Numbered from the stretch's first letter, positions 16,247 through 25,216 are shown. The stretch is 41,055 bases of DNA from Deltaproteobacteria bacterium (GCA_016931115.1 JAFGFM010000174.1:1-41055); one strand, 5' to 3'. Translations and numbers: made by a program. The notes: a model not told the origin generated them from the letters alone.

Positions 16247-17878
16247 ATGTCCCTTGAACTAACGCCCCTGAAAAATTTTAAAGGAAGAAAAGGCCCGCTG
16301 CTTTTTATTATCATGGATGGAATAGGTATTGGTAATAATGATGAGGCCAATGCCGTTTATCTTGCGAATACGCCTCTCCTGGATCGTTTATTCAAGTCGG
16401 AGCTCTATACCCAGCTCAAGGCACATGGAAGGGCTGTGGGGCTTCCCAGTGATGATGACATGGGTAACAGCGAGGTGGGTCACAATGCACTTGGCGCAGG
16501 GAGGGTCTTTGAGCAGGGGGCAAGCCTGGTTAATACAGCCCTCAGGAGCGGAAAGGTATTTGCGTCAAAAATATGGCATGATATAGAAGCCCGCTCAAAA
16601 AATGGTGGAACGGTTCACTTTATCGGGCTTCTTTCAGATGGTAATGTCCATTCTCATATAGATCATCTTAATATCTTTATCGATAAGTGTTCGGAATCAG
16701 GGATAAAAAAAGTTAGGGTACATGCCCTGCTGGATGGAAGGGATGTGGGCGAAAAGAGCGCGCTCAACTATATTTTCCCGATTCAGAAGAGGCTTGATGA
16801 TATTTCAGGGGATAAAGGCCTTGACTACATGATCGCGTCAGGAGGAGGGCGCATGAAGGTCACCATGGACAGGTATAATGCAGACTGGAATATAGTAAAA
16901 AGGGGATGGGATGCGCATGTGCTTGGTAAAGGCAGAAGGTTCAGATCGGCTAAAGATGCGATTGAGACCTATTATGCTGAAGACCCTGAAATTACAGACC
17001 AGTACCTGGATTCTTTTGTGATTGCAGACAAAGAGGGTATCCCATGCGGTACAATAAAGGATGGCGATTCGGTTGTATTCTTCAATTTCAGGGGCGACAG
17101 GGCCATAGAGATATCAAGGGCCTTTACTGAAAAGGATTTCACGGAGTTTGACCGCGGCCCATTACCGGACATGTTGTATGCGGGTATAATGGAATATGAT
17201 GGCGATACACATATCCCGACCAATTACCTTGTGCAGCCCCCTGCCATAGAGCGCACGGTGAGTGAGTATTTATGTTCAAGCGGAGTAACATCATTTGCTG
17301 TATCAGAAACCCAGAAATTCGGCCATGTAACATACTTCTGGAATGGAAACAGGTCAGGGTATATAGATGAATCACTGGAAAAGTATATAGAAATCCCGTC
17401 TGACAGGATACAGTTTGATAAAGCACCCAGAATGAAGGCCAATGAGATCAAGGATGCGGTTATCACTTTACTTGAGACAGGAAAATACAGATTTGGCAGA
17501 CTCAATTTTGCAAATGGCGATATGGTCGGACATACAGGTGTAATGGATGCAGCCATAACAGCCGTAGAGACAGTGGACAGATGCGTTGGCGAGCTTCTTG
17601 ATGTTGTTAAAAAACTGGATGGCATTGCAGTGGTAACGGCTGATCACGGCAATGCGGATGTCATGTTTACAATAGGAAAGGATGGAACAAAGAGCGTAAA
17701 GACATCACATACCCTTAATCCTGTACCCTTTATCATTGTTGATCCGCAATACAAAGGCGAATACAGGATGGCTCAACTTAAGGAGAGGGGGTTATCCAAT
17801 GTGGCAGCAACCCTGCTTAACCTGTTAGGATATGAAAAGGTAGAGGATTATGACCCATCTTTGATTGAGTTTTTATAA
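16247..17878 (+). CDS. gpmI: 2,3-bisphosphoglycerate-independent phosphoglycerate mutase
   Basis: A 543-residue enzyme interconverting 3- and 2-phosphoglycerate in glycolysis and gluconeogenesis. Alkaline-phosphatase-fold motifs are all present: metal ligand D24 in IIMDGIG, phospho-Ser S75 in DMGNSEVGHN, HSHIDHL, DGRDVGEKS, the bridging domain GRMKVTMDRY, NFANGDMVGHTG and TADHGNADVM. I chose ATG 16247 because GGAG lies seven bases upstream. An ATG at 16235 overlaps this ribosome site, and further upstream extensions lack family similarity. It converges with the oxidoreductase operon, with stop codons only about 8 bp apart. Confidence 0.95.
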   Translation: MSLELTPLKNFKGRKGPLLFIIMDGIGIGNNDEANAVYLANTPLLDRLFKSELYTQLKAHGRAVGLPSDDDMGNSEVGHNALGAGRVFEQGASLVNTALRSGKVFASKIWHDIEARSKNGGTVHFIGLLSDGNVHSHIDHLNIFIDKCSESGIKKVRVHALLDGRDVGEKSALNYIFPIQKRLDDISGDKGLDYMIASGGGRMKVTMDRYNADWNIVKRGWDAHVLGKGRRFRSAKDAIETYYAEDPEITDQYLDSFVIADKEGIPCGTIKDGDSVVFFNFRGDRAIEISRAFTEKDFTEFDRGPLPDMLYAGIMEYDGDTHIPTNYLVQPPAIERTVSEYLCSSGVTSFAVSETQKFGHVTYFWNGNRSGYIDESLEKYIEIPSDRIQFDKAPRMKANEIKDAVITLLETGKYRFGRLNFANGDMVGHTGVMDAAITAVETVDRCVGELLDVVKKLDGIAVVTADHGNADVMFTIGKDGTKSVKTSHTLNPVPFIIVDPQYKGEYRMAQLKERGLSNVAATLLNLLGYEKVEDYDPSLIEFL

Positions 17879-17886
17879 TTCCTCTT

Positions 17887-18432
17887 TTATCTTTCATGAA
17901 GGGCGTACTCTGCGCCCCTTTCAATACCTTTTTTATTAAGATCAACAAGGCCGGCGCTTTTGGACTTCAACACATCGCTCATCCCGCCAGCTAGTGACTC
18001 AAGGGAGGTAACCCCTGTTTTTGCCGCAAATGCACCAAGCATGATCATGTTTACTGCACGTTCACTGCCAAGTTCAAGGGCGAGCTTATTGGCAGGGATA
18101 TAAATCACCTCTATATCCTCCCTTTCAGCCTTTGCATCTACAAGTGAGGAGTTAACCAGCATGATTCCACCTTTTCTGATTATGCCCTGATACTTGAGCA
18201 TGGAGGGTTTATTGAGGACAATGGCATAATCGGGCGCAGATGCAACCGGTGATGCAATCTCTTCATCGGAGATACATACAGTGCAGTTGGCAGTGCCGCC
18301 GCGCACCTCTGCCCCGTATGAAGGGAGGTATGTAACGTTTTTTTTATCTCTCATGGCAGCATAGGCCAGGATATATCCCATTGAAAGGACTCCCTGCCCG
18401 CCTGACCCTGCAAAAGCTGTTTTGGTAATCAT
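17887..18432 (-). CDS. 2-oxoacid:ferredoxin oxidoreductase gamma subunit (Vor/Kor C)
   Basis: A 181-residue gamma subunit with the family start KTAFAGSGGQGVLSMGYILA and the PSYGAEVRGGTANCTV motif. It completes the alpha/beta/gamma/delta set of a ferredoxin-dependent 2-oxoacid dehydrogenase that makes acyl-CoA, CO2 and reduced ferredoxin, or runs in reverse for carboxylation. It is the last gene of the minus-strand operon, 17 bases after the beta subunit. The substrate (branched-chain oxoacid or 2-oxoglutarate) is set by alpha and beta. Confidence 0.92.
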   Translation of the reverse strand: MITKTAFAGSGGQGVLSMGYILAYAAMRDKKNVTYLPSYGAEVRGGTANCTVCISDEEIASPVASAPDYAIVLNKPSMLKYQGIIRKGGIMLVNSSLVDAKAEREDIEVIYIPANKLALELGSERAVNMIMLGAFAAKTGVTSLESLAGGMSDVLKSKSAGLVDLNKKGIERGAEYALHER

Positions 18433-18449
18433 CTCTCAATAACCCTTTC

Positions 18450-19199
18450 TCACTTATTCTCTGAATTATCCTTTATTACACCGATAGGGAATGTCTTTGT
18501 CATATACTCATCTATCCATTTGCATGAATCAACAGGCGACATCTTCCAGTTTGTGGGGCATGGCGACAACACCTCTACCAGTGAGTATCCGAGCCTGTCC
18601 ATCTGTATCTGAAATGCCTTTTTTATTGCCTTTTTTGCTGCCCTTATATTTTTGGGAGAGGTAACAGAGACCCGTTCAATATAAATTGTACCGTCCAGAA
18701 GCGCGAGCATTTCGCTCAGCCTCAAAGGGTTACCGTCCCTTTTTGTATCCCTGCCGCCCGGTGTTGTTGTGGATTTCTGCCCCACAAGTGTGGTTGGCGC
18801 CATCTGGCCGCCTGTCATGCCGTAGGTTCCATTATTGATAAAGATCGTAGTAATATTTTCACCCCTGTTTGCCGCGTGTATGGTCTCAGCAGTTCCTATT
18901 GCTGCCATATCACCGTCACCCTGGTATGTGAAGACTATCCTGTCAGGAAGCACCCTCTTGAGCCCGGTTGCAACAGCAGCACCTCTCCCGTGGGCAGCCT
19001 CGCCCACATCAATATCAAAATAGTCATAGGCAAGCACAGCACATCCGGCAGGAGGCACGCATATGGATCTGTCAGCTATATCAAGCTCTTCTATAACCTC
19101 TGCCACAAGACGGTGGGTTATGCCGTGACCGCAGCCAGGGCAGTAGTGAAAAACTGCATCCTTAAGGTACTTTGGTCTTTTAAAAATAGTTTCTGTCAT
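18450..19199 (-). CDS. 2-oxoacid:ferredoxin oxidoreductase beta subunit (thiamine diphosphate binding)
   Basis: A 249-residue beta subunit carrying the thiamine diphosphate site: GDGD at residues 94-97 followed by the Asn pair in IFINNGTYGMTGGQ. CPGCGHG (20-26), C48-53 region PPAGC and a further Cys near the C-terminus occur as in relatives. The length matches stand-alone beta subunits of VOR/KOR enzymes. It lies between alpha (36 bp upstream) and gamma. Confidence 0.93.
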   Translation of the reverse strand: MTETIFKRPKYLKDAVFHYCPGCGHGITHRLVAEVIEELDIADRSICVPPAGCAVLAYDYFDIDVGEAAHGRGAAVATGLKRVLPDRIVFTYQGDGDMAAIGTAETIHAANRGENITTIFINNGTYGMTGGQMAPTTLVGQKSTTTPGGRDTKRDGNPLRLSEMLALLDGTIYIERVSVTSPKNIRAAKKAIKKAFQIQMDRLGYSLVEVLSPCPTNWKMSPVDSCKWIDEYMTKTFPIGVIKDNSENK

Positions 19200-19235
19200 A
19201 TGTGATCCCTTGTACTAAAACCTGATAACGATAGG

Positions 19236-20297
19236 CTATCGGGGATAATATTTTTTTATCTGTTCATATATGTCTGCGGGTGTGGATACTGGACCCCCTG
19301 GCCGTCCGTGAAAATGTATCCTGCTACTGCCGTTTAATGATAGCCTTACATCCTCAATCATCTGGCCTGTGCTCATCTCATAGACCAGAAATTCGGTGTT
19401 ATTTGAGGCTGCCTCCCTTAAGGATCTTTCAGGGAAAGGCCACAGGGTAACAGGCCTTAAAAGCCCTGCCTTTATACCCTCTTCTCTTGCCCTGTCAACA
19501 GCGCTTTTTGCTATCCTGGCCGCAATGCCATAGGCAATCACTGTGAGTTTTGCGTCGGATGTTTTGTATGATTCTGCCATCTGGATCTTATCTTTTATTT
19601 GCTCATATCGTCTAACAAGCTTCCAGTTGTGGGCCTCTTCAACATTTACATCCAGCAGAAGGGATTTGATAACACGCCTTGGCCTCCCCTTTGCCCCGTC
19701 TATCTTCCATGTTTTTTCAGGCAGGGTGGATATATCCCTGTATTCAGGAAATACAACCGGTTCCATCATCTGCCCCATCATCCCGTCAAGGAGTATCATT
19801 ACAGGGGTGAGGTATTCATCTGCATAATCAAATGCCTTTGTCACAAGGTCGCAGATCTCCTGACCCGAGGCAGGGCCAAGAACAATGTTCCTGTAATCAC
19901 CATGACCTCCTCCCCTGGTAGCCTGAAAATAATCACCCTGAGAAGGGGCGATATTTCCAAGGCCCGGACCACCTCGCATGCAGTTTACTATAACAGCAGG
20001 AAGCTCAAGTGCGGATAAAAATGAGATGCCCTCCTGTTTAAGGCTTATACCGGGGCTTGATGAACTTGTCATGACCCGTGCACCCGCCATTGATGCCCCT
20101 ATAAGCATATTTATTGCCGCTATTTCGCTCTCTGCCTGTATGAATGTGCCGTCATCAAGCTTTGCCATAGCGCCTGCCATGTACTCGGTAAGTTCATTCT
20201 GGGGGGTAATGGGGTATCCTGCATAAAAACTGCATCCGGCCCTTACAGCGGCCTCTCCTATAACATGGTTTCCACTCATAAGTACTTTTTCAGTCAC
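19236..20297 (-). CDS. vorB: 3-methyl-2-oxobutanoate-type ferredoxin oxidoreductase alpha subunit
   Basis: A 353-residue alpha subunit. The N-terminal pyrimidine-binding domain has GYPITPQNELTEYM, QAESEIAAINM and MTSSSSPGISLKQEG, and GGPGLGNIAPSQGDYFQATRGGGHGDY is also present. This series fits VorB-type enzymes acting on branched-chain 2-oxoacids better than pyruvate enzymes, although a 2-oxoglutarate enzyme cannot be excluded. It overlaps the ferredoxin gene upstream by 8 nt. In an anaerobe the complex links amino-acid or acyl-CoA metabolism to ferredoxin. Confidence 0.9.
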   Translation of the reverse strand: MTEKVLMSGNHVIGEAAVRAGCSFYAGYPITPQNELTEYMAGAMAKLDDGTFIQAESEIAAINMLIGASMAGARVMTSSSSPGISLKQEGISFLSALELPAVIVNCMRGGPGLGNIAPSQGDYFQATRGGGHGDYRNIVLGPASGQEICDLVTKAFDYADEYLTPVMILLDGMMGQMMEPVVFPEYRDISTLPEKTWKIDGAKGRPRRVIKSLLLDVNVEEAHNWKLVRRYEQIKDKIQMAESYKTSDAKLTVIAYGIAARIAKSAVDRAREEGIKAGLLRPVTLWPFPERSLREAASNNTEFLVYEMSTGQMIEDVRLSLNGSSRIHFHGRPGGPVSTPADIYEQIKKYYPR

Positions 20298-20520
20298 GGT
20301 AAACCTCTATAGCAACATCAGGACAGATGGTTGCACACATTGCACATCCTGTACATTTCGGGTCATCACTGCTATCTGTACTTTTTGAAGGATAATATCC
20401 CTGATGGTTAAGGGTTTCAGATACAGCAATAATATGTTTCGGGCATACTGAAATACAAAGATAGCAACCCTTGCACAGTTCGCTGTTTATTTTTATTCTT
20501 CCTTTATTTTTATCAGCCAT
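20290..20520 (-). CDS. Ferredoxin-like delta subunit with two [4Fe-4S] clusters
   Basis: A 76-residue protein with two CxxCxxCxxxCP motifs: C16/C19/C22/C26 and C56/C59/C62/C66. Each should bind a [4Fe-4S] cluster, with the proline after the fourth Cys conserved. A 20-residue insertion with a Ser/Asp-rich part separates them, common in VorD/KorD. It is the first gene of the operon and overlaps the alpha subunit gene, so it is the electron-transfer subunit of that complex. Confidence 0.93.
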   Translation of the reverse strand: MADKNKGRIKINSELCKGCYLCISVCPKHIIAVSETLNHQGYYPSKSTDSSDDPKCTGCAMCATICPDVAIEVYRD

Positions 20521-20752
20521 TATAGTCCCAAGTCAGTTGTATGAAACTTTTATTTAACATTTGCCGGCATTTGCCGACTTAATTTATATAACCCGGGGAA
20601 ATTATTTCCAGGTAAAACAGGTAAATTAACACCTTAATCAATCTTGCGAATCTGTTTTTTTACTTGATATTTTTCAGGTTTGTCAATTTTTTTTGATAAA
20701 AAAGATTATTTGCTGTATTACTTGTTTATAATTTATTTTAAAAGGCTTCCAA

Positions 20753-21595
20753 ATGACCATAAATAAGGCCGATTTTTATTCTCTCAGAGCTATCAGGGAT
20801 AACTCCCTTCTAATTAGTATTGCCCATGAATATCTAGCAGAAAATGTATACCTTATAAAGTTCGGAAAAGAGATTAAAAAGTCTCTTGCCCATCTTAAGG
20901 ATGATATCAAATTTCTCAAAAAGGAATTTCCAGGCAAATTTACAACAGAGGTTAATACTGATGTCATAATGAAGAGTTTTGACAGGACTGCAGAGGGTAT
21001 GCTTTCAGGAAGTGATTCGGTTATATCAGAATGTAAATCAGGTAAGCTCGGGGAGAGCCTTGGCTCAGACATAAAAAAGGTCACCGAGGCCATAGAAAAA
21101 ATCTGGAACCAGGTTAAAGGGAGTGATGTAAAGTACACAAAGAGCGATCAGATATCCGGTTTTTTCGGCAGGCTCAATCTATTGTCAGGGGCAGTAAAGT
21201 TTATTACAGGTGTCTTCCGGGTTTTATTGCTTATTTTTGTTATTCTTTTAGCCGGGTTTTCATACCTTTTTTTCACAATGGAAAAGGAGTCCCCCTTACT
21301 TAAAGAAAACAGGGAGATTACCGTATTTATCCAGGATAAAAAGGTGATACTAAAGGGAAAAGAGGATACAAAAAAAGATGCCCAGGTGCGCCTCAAATCC
21401 CTTAACAGCCGCAGCCTTTTAAGGGAAGATAAGATTGCCATACTTGACCTGGAGACAAAGATACAGGTGTGCAATAATGAAATAAATATCATCGAGGGGC
21501 AGATAGAGTCCGAATACCGGCGGATGGATGAAAATAACAAAAGGATCGAAAAGATCAGGGCCAAATCCTTTATTGACAGGCTAATAAGGAGATAG
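20753..21595 (+). CDS. Coiled-coil protein with one central membrane segment, function unknown
   Basis: A 280-residue protein. Residues 1-140 are a charged, mostly helical domain (YLIKFGKEIKKSLAHLKDDIKFLKKEF). A single strongly hydrophobic helix spans about residues 155-175 (VLLLIFVILLAGFSYLFF). The C-terminal 100 residues form a long Lys/Glu-rich coiled coil. There is no signal peptide and I recognise no family. It lies divergently from the ferredoxin oxidoreductase operon and converges with the acyl-CoA ligase gene, only 12 bp apart. Membrane tethering of a coiled-coil scaffold is the simplest reading. Confidence 0.65.
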   Translation: MTINKADFYSLRAIRDNSLLISIAHEYLAENVYLIKFGKEIKKSLAHLKDDIKFLKKEFPGKFTTEVNTDVIMKSFDRTAEGMLSGSDSVISECKSGKLGESLGSDIKKVTEAIEKIWNQVKGSDVKYTKSDQISGFFGRLNLLSGAVKFITGVFRVLLLIFVILLAGFSYLFFTMEKESPLLKENREITVFIQDKKVILKGKEDTKKDAQVRLKSLNSRSLLREDKIAILDLETKIQVCNNEINIIEGQIESEYRRMDENNKRIEKIRAKSFIDRLIRR

Positions 21596-21607
21596 CCCCT
21601 CCCTCTT

Positions 21608-23398
21608 TTATAATACATGCCTTACAGGATGCTCTATAAGCAGGCTGCTATCATTTTTACTGTTCGTTAAAGATTTTTTCATCTCCTCTTCCTTTAATAC
21701 CTTTTTAAGTATCTTTCCCACAGTACTTTTAGGCAGGCTTTGCCTGAATTCCACCTTTACTGGCAGCTTATATTTGGCAAGCCTTTTAGCGCAGTAATCT
21801 ATCAGCGCCTTTTGTGTTAAACTTCTCCCCTCCTTCAGCACTGCAAATACCTTTACCACCTCTCCGCGGCTCGGATGCGGTATCCCTATTACAGCGGCCT
21901 CGAGTATATCAGGGTGTGTATATAAAACCTCTTCTATATCCCTGGGGTACACATTGTATCCCCCTGATATGATCAACTCCTTTATGCGGTCAACAATATA
22001 GAAATACCCATCCTCATCCATCCGGGCAACATCGCCGGTATAGAGCCATTCATCCTTTAATACCGCTCCTGTTTCCCTGATATTTTTATAATACCCCTTC
22101 ATAACCTGCGGCCCCCGGATAATAAGCTCTCCGCACTCACCCTGGGGTACATCTGTCTTGCCATCTTTAATGCTGACAATGCGGCAGTGGGTGTTAGGAA
22201 AAGGTATTCCTATACTGCCTGCCTTTCTTGTGCCTGAAAATGGATTAACGCATACGATTGGAGATGACTCGGTCAGGCCATATCCCTCAAGTATGACTGC
22301 ACTGGTTTTTGCCTCAAATTCCTTTATTGCTTCAACAGGCATTGGGGCGCTGCCTGAAAAACATGCCCTTATGGAGCTCATATCAGCCTTTGCAATATCA
22401 GGGTGGCTTAAAATATTTATAAACATGGTGGGCACCATTGGGGCAAAGGTGGGTCTCTGTTTTGTAATTGCCTTAATAAGATTTTCTGCCTGGGGTTTTG
22501 CCACGATAACATTCTCCCACCCCATCAGGATAGAAAAATTCATACACGCAGTTAGGCCGAATACATGAAAGAAGGGAAGCGCCCCCAGCATTACCTCCTC
22601 GCCCTCTTTAAACCGGGGCAGCCATGCCTTTAACTGCTGCACATGATTACTAAGGTTTCCATGGTTCAGCATAACCCCCTTTGAAATCCCAGTTGTTCCG
22701 CCTGTATATTGGTACATTGCCACATCGTCTAAAGATATTTTTATTTTTGGTGCAGGGGGTGACGGTTTTTTTATAAGTTTATTAAAGCAATAGAGATTAT
22801 CCGCCTTTTTAACTGAAGTTGTAAGCCTCTTTATTTTGCCAAAGAGCTTGAACAAAATTTTTTTAAAAGGAGGCAGGAAATCACCAGCGGTCGCGTAAAT
22901 GATCTGCTTAATCTGTGTTCTGGGTCGCAGCTCTATCATCCTGTTTGCAAGGAGATCAAGGGTAATCAGTATCTTTGCCCCTGAATCATTAAACTGGTGT
23001 TCAAGCTCCCTGTCAGAATAGAGGGGATTATTCATAACAGCAATTCCACCGATCTTAATGATTGCATAATAACAGATAACGCATGAGATCAGGTTTGGCA
23101 GCAGGATAGCCACAGCATCACCCTTTCTGACACCGAGGGAATAGAGATGAGCGCTGATTCTATCAACCATGCTGTTGAGTTTTCTGTATGATACCCTGTA
23201 CCCTTCAAAATTTAATGCACTATTATTGGGGAAACGTTGTGCGCTTGTTTCAAGAAAATCAGGGAGCAGGGCATTCGTGAATGATATCTCATGCGGGACA
23301 CCATTTTCATAGTGGTTTAACCAGGGCCTTCTATCGTATATAGATGTCACTTTCATATTGCCTCCTGCCAGAATAGTTAAGTCGTTTGATGTTTTCAT
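21608..23398 (-). CDS. FadD-like long-chain acyl-CoA ligase
   Basis: A 596-residue AMP-forming acyl-CoA synthetase that activates fatty acids with ATP and CoA. Motifs in order are YTGGTTGISKG (P-loop-like), YGLTESSP, YTGDVARMDEDGYFYIVDRIKELIISGGYNVYP, and the catalytic Lys in PKSTVGKILKK. Two starts are plausible: ATG 23398 with AAGGAG, and ATG 23356 (MKVTSIYDRRPW) with AGGAGG. The second fits the usual N-terminus (RRPWLNHYENGVP), so the true protein may be 582 residues. The C-terminus has an extra tail (about 20 residues) beyond the usual end. It is a single gene here, likely part of fatty acid use. Confidence 0.9.
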   Translation of the reverse strand: MKTSNDLTILAGGNMKVTSIYDRRPWLNHYENGVPHEISFTNALLPDFLETSAQRFPNNSALNFEGYRVSYRKLNSMVDRISAHLYSLGVRKGDAVAILLPNLISCVICYYAIIKIGGIAVMNNPLYSDRELEHQFNDSGAKILITLDLLANRMIELRPRTQIKQIIYATAGDFLPPFKKILFKLFGKIKRLTTSVKKADNLYCFNKLIKKPSPPAPKIKISLDDVAMYQYTGGTTGISKGVMLNHGNLSNHVQQLKAWLPRFKEGEEVMLGALPFFHVFGLTACMNFSILMGWENVIVAKPQAENLIKAITKQRPTFAPMVPTMFINILSHPDIAKADMSSIRACFSGSAPMPVEAIKEFEAKTSAVILEGYGLTESSPIVCVNPFSGTRKAGSIGIPFPNTHCRIVSIKDGKTDVPQGECGELIIRGPQVMKGYYKNIRETGAVLKDEWLYTGDVARMDEDGYFYIVDRIKELIISGGYNVYPRDIEEVLYTHPDILEAAVIGIPHPSRGEVVKVFAVLKEGRSLTQKALIDYCAKRLAKYKLPVKVEFRQSLPKSTVGKILKKVLKEEEMKKSLTNSKNDSSLLIEHPVRHVL

Positions 23399-23798
23399 TT
23401 CTACTCCTTAACGATGTTCAATCCACAGCAGGATATAACAACTATTGTGCCAGAGTTGAAAGCTGGTAATAAGTGACTGATAATACAATAATTATTATCA
23501 ATAGAAAACCTTGGAAAATACATTCATTATAATAATTACAGGCAAATTATGTATATTGCCGAGCAAAAACTGGACAAAAAATACAGTAAATGGCCTTAAG
23601 TTAATATAACTCGAAAAAAATATCTGAAGTCTTTCTGCCTTCTGTCTCATTTACATTATTATCAAAGCCTTACGATATTTGTTTGCCTTTATTAATTACA
23701 CTTTTACAAATACAGGAATTATTTGATAATTTGAAGCCAAGAGGATATAACATAGTATTTATTGATAAATATAATTCTATTTTTATCTAGGTGTCGAA
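23399..23798. other. Intergenic AT-rich stretch
   Basis: About 400 bp with no convincing gene, hairpin terminator or repeat. It separates the acyl-CoA ligase start from the nucleotidyltransferase and probably holds both promoters, which I cannot place with confidence. Confidence 0.4.
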
Positions 23799-24137
23799 GT
23801 GGTTAACAGGAAAAAGATACAAGCTTTCACTAATGAAGTTGGACGCAAATTCCAGCCTGAAAAGATCATGCTTTTCGGCTCCTATGCTAATGGAGCACCT
23901 TCATCTGATTCAGATGTTGATATCCTGATTATTTTATCATTTAAAGGAAGAAATCCTGAAAAGGCCACTGAAATATGGTTGGCTACAAAACCTGATTTTC
24001 CGGTTGATGTTATGGTGCGCAAGCCTGAAGAAATCAATGAGCGTTTGAAACTCGGAGATCCTTTTATCCGTGAAATTATGCAAAATGGGGTATCTCTTTA
24101 TGAATCAGATAACCAGCGAATGGATTATCAAAGCTGA
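23799..24137 (+). CDS. MNT-type nucleotidyltransferase (MntA-like antitoxin)
   Basis: A 112-residue minimal nucleotidyltransferase with the signature GSYANGAPSSDSDVDILI (GSxxxG at 27-32, SDVD at 38-41) and a third acidic residue, D70, in FPVDVMV. The start is a GTG. Proteins of this type, paired with HEPN partners, can act as antitoxins that AMPylate the HEPN ribonuclease. The 3' end overlaps the start of the HEPN remnant by 38 bp, the normal arrangement. The catalytic residues appear intact although its partner is destroyed. Confidence 0.82.
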   Translation: MVNRKKIQAFTNEVGRKFQPEKIMLFGSYANGAPSSDSDVDILIILSFKGRNPEKATEIWLATKPDFPVDVMVRKPEEINERLKLGDPFIREIMQNGVSLYESDNQRMDYQS

Positions 24138-24274
24138 GGGTGATTACAATTTATTATGCAGTGGAGTATCGGTATCCAGGTGAAACATCTGATAAAGAAA
24201 CTGCAAAAAAGGCATTTAGTATTTGTAAGCATCTCAGGTCAATTATCAGACAGGGATTGGGGCTTGCCGGGTAA
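24100..24274 (+). pseudogene. HEPN toxin remnant with the core deleted
   Basis: ATG 24100 opens MNQITSEWIIKAEGDYNLL, a typical HEPN N-terminus (EW..KAE.D). The frame then stops at TGA 24181. In another frame the sequence continues AVEYRYPGETSDKETAKKAF and ICKHLRSIIRQGLGL, matching the usual HEPN C-terminus, and ends at TAA 24272-24274. Roughly 70-80 central residues are missing, including the expected RX4-6H ribonuclease motif. The junction is near 24150-24160. Confidence 0.68.
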
Positions 24275-24279
24275 AATAC

Positions 24280-24312
24280 AAGGCGGTTGAAGATAAAACA
24301 TTCAACCACCTT
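24280..24312. terminator. Hairpin between the HEPN remnant and lepB
   Basis: AAGGCGGTTGAA (24280-24291) pairs with TTCAACCACCTT (24301-24312) with one mismatch and a 9-base loop. There is no T run after it, so terminator function is uncertain. It sits just before the lepB stop codon. Confidence 0.3.
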
Positions 24313-24361
24313 AGAATTGCATGATAAATGATGTTGTTTTGGATTTAAGAATTAAACCTGA

Positions 24362-25012
24362 CTACTCGATAACCCTTCCTATCCTCTCCCATCGCACATG
24401 CCATTCGTTTTTATCCCATGACCAGTACTTAATTAATGCCTTACCCACCAGATTTTTTTTAGGTACAAAACCCCAGAAGCGGCTGTCATGTGAATTATCC
24501 CTGTTGTCACCCATTACAAAATAGGAATCTTCAGGCACGCGAATCGGGCCGAAATTGTCCCGCGCAACCGATTCAGCAGGAAAAACCTGCCTGTCCTTAT
24601 GTATCTCATGAGGGTTCTTATAAATAGAACCGTTTATATATACCTCTTTATCTATGATTTTGATTTCATCCCCGGGCAGGCCTATGACCCTTTTAATAAA
24701 GTCCATGGATGTATCCACAGGGTATTTAAAAACGATTACATCTCCACGCTCAGGCTCTCTAACCGATGGCAGTCTCAGATCGGTAAAAGGGATCTTGATG
24801 CCAAATATAAACTTGTTTACCATCAGATGGTCCCCTATCAGGAGGGTATCTTCCATTGAACTGGATGGGATCTTAAATGACTGCACCAGGCATGTCTTTA
24901 TTACCAGGTATAGAAAAATGGCCCAGAGAATTGCCTCGACATACTCCCTCAGTTTTGACTTTGTTTCAATTTTGGCATGATCAAGAGCCGGTGCATAGTT
25001 AACATTTTCCAT
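24362..25012 (-). CDS. lepB: Signal peptidase I
   Basis: A 216-residue type I signal peptidase that cleaves Sec and Tat signal peptides at the outer face of the inner membrane. One N-terminal membrane helix (AILWAIFLYLVIKTCLV) is followed by the catalytic Ser in IPSSSMEDTLLIGD (S52) and the general base Lys K107 in DFIKRVIGLPGDE. The conserved MGDNRDNSHDSRFWG box is present. It is the third gene of a minus-strand group after an ECF sigma factor and a 59-residue protein. A role for that sigma factor in controlling secretion capacity is possible but not shown. Confidence 0.95.
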   Translation of the reverse strand: MENVNYAPALDHAKIETKSKLREYVEAILWAIFLYLVIKTCLVQSFKIPSSSMEDTLLIGDHLMVNKFIFGIKIPFTDLRLPSVREPERGDVIVFKYPVDTSMDFIKRVIGLPGDEIKIIDKEVYINGSIYKNPHEIHKDRQVFPAESVARDNFGPIRVPEDSYFVMGDNRDNSHDSRFWGFVPKKNLVGKALIKYWSWDKNEWHVRWERIGRVIE

Positions 25013-25036
25013 TTGTTTTAATCTCCTCTGATGAAT

Positions 25037-25216
25037 TTAAAATGCAGGTATAGTCTTGAATATTCCGAGTAATGCGCCAATCCCCATCATTGCATAGCGT
25101 ATTGATGAATGAGTAGAGAGCCATTGAATAATGGGATTTTTTGACTCTTCGTATGCATAAACACTCTTCATGACCTTTAATACAAAGTCTGTTGATGGTT
25201 CATATTTTTCTTTCAT
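25037..25216 (-). CDS. Small 59-residue putative membrane protein overlapping the sigma factor gene
   Basis: The ATG at 25216 lies inside the sigma-factor gene, whose last codons overlap it by 17 nt. The ribosome site GGAGGTG sits 7-8 bases upstream, so translation is probably coupled. The protein begins MKEKYEPSTDFVLKVMKSVY, continues with a charged helix (AYEESKNP) and ends with a hydrophobic segment (RYAMMGIGALLGIFKTIPAF) that could be a membrane helix. It is too short for a standard anti-sigma domain but occupies the usual anti-sigma position. A regulatory partner of the sigma factor is an inference. The reading frame is supported by the Shine-Dalgarno match and tight packing. Confidence 0.65.
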   Translation of the reverse strand: MKEKYEPSTDFVLKVMKSVYAYEESKNPIIQWLSTHSSIRYAMMGIGALLGIFKTIPAF

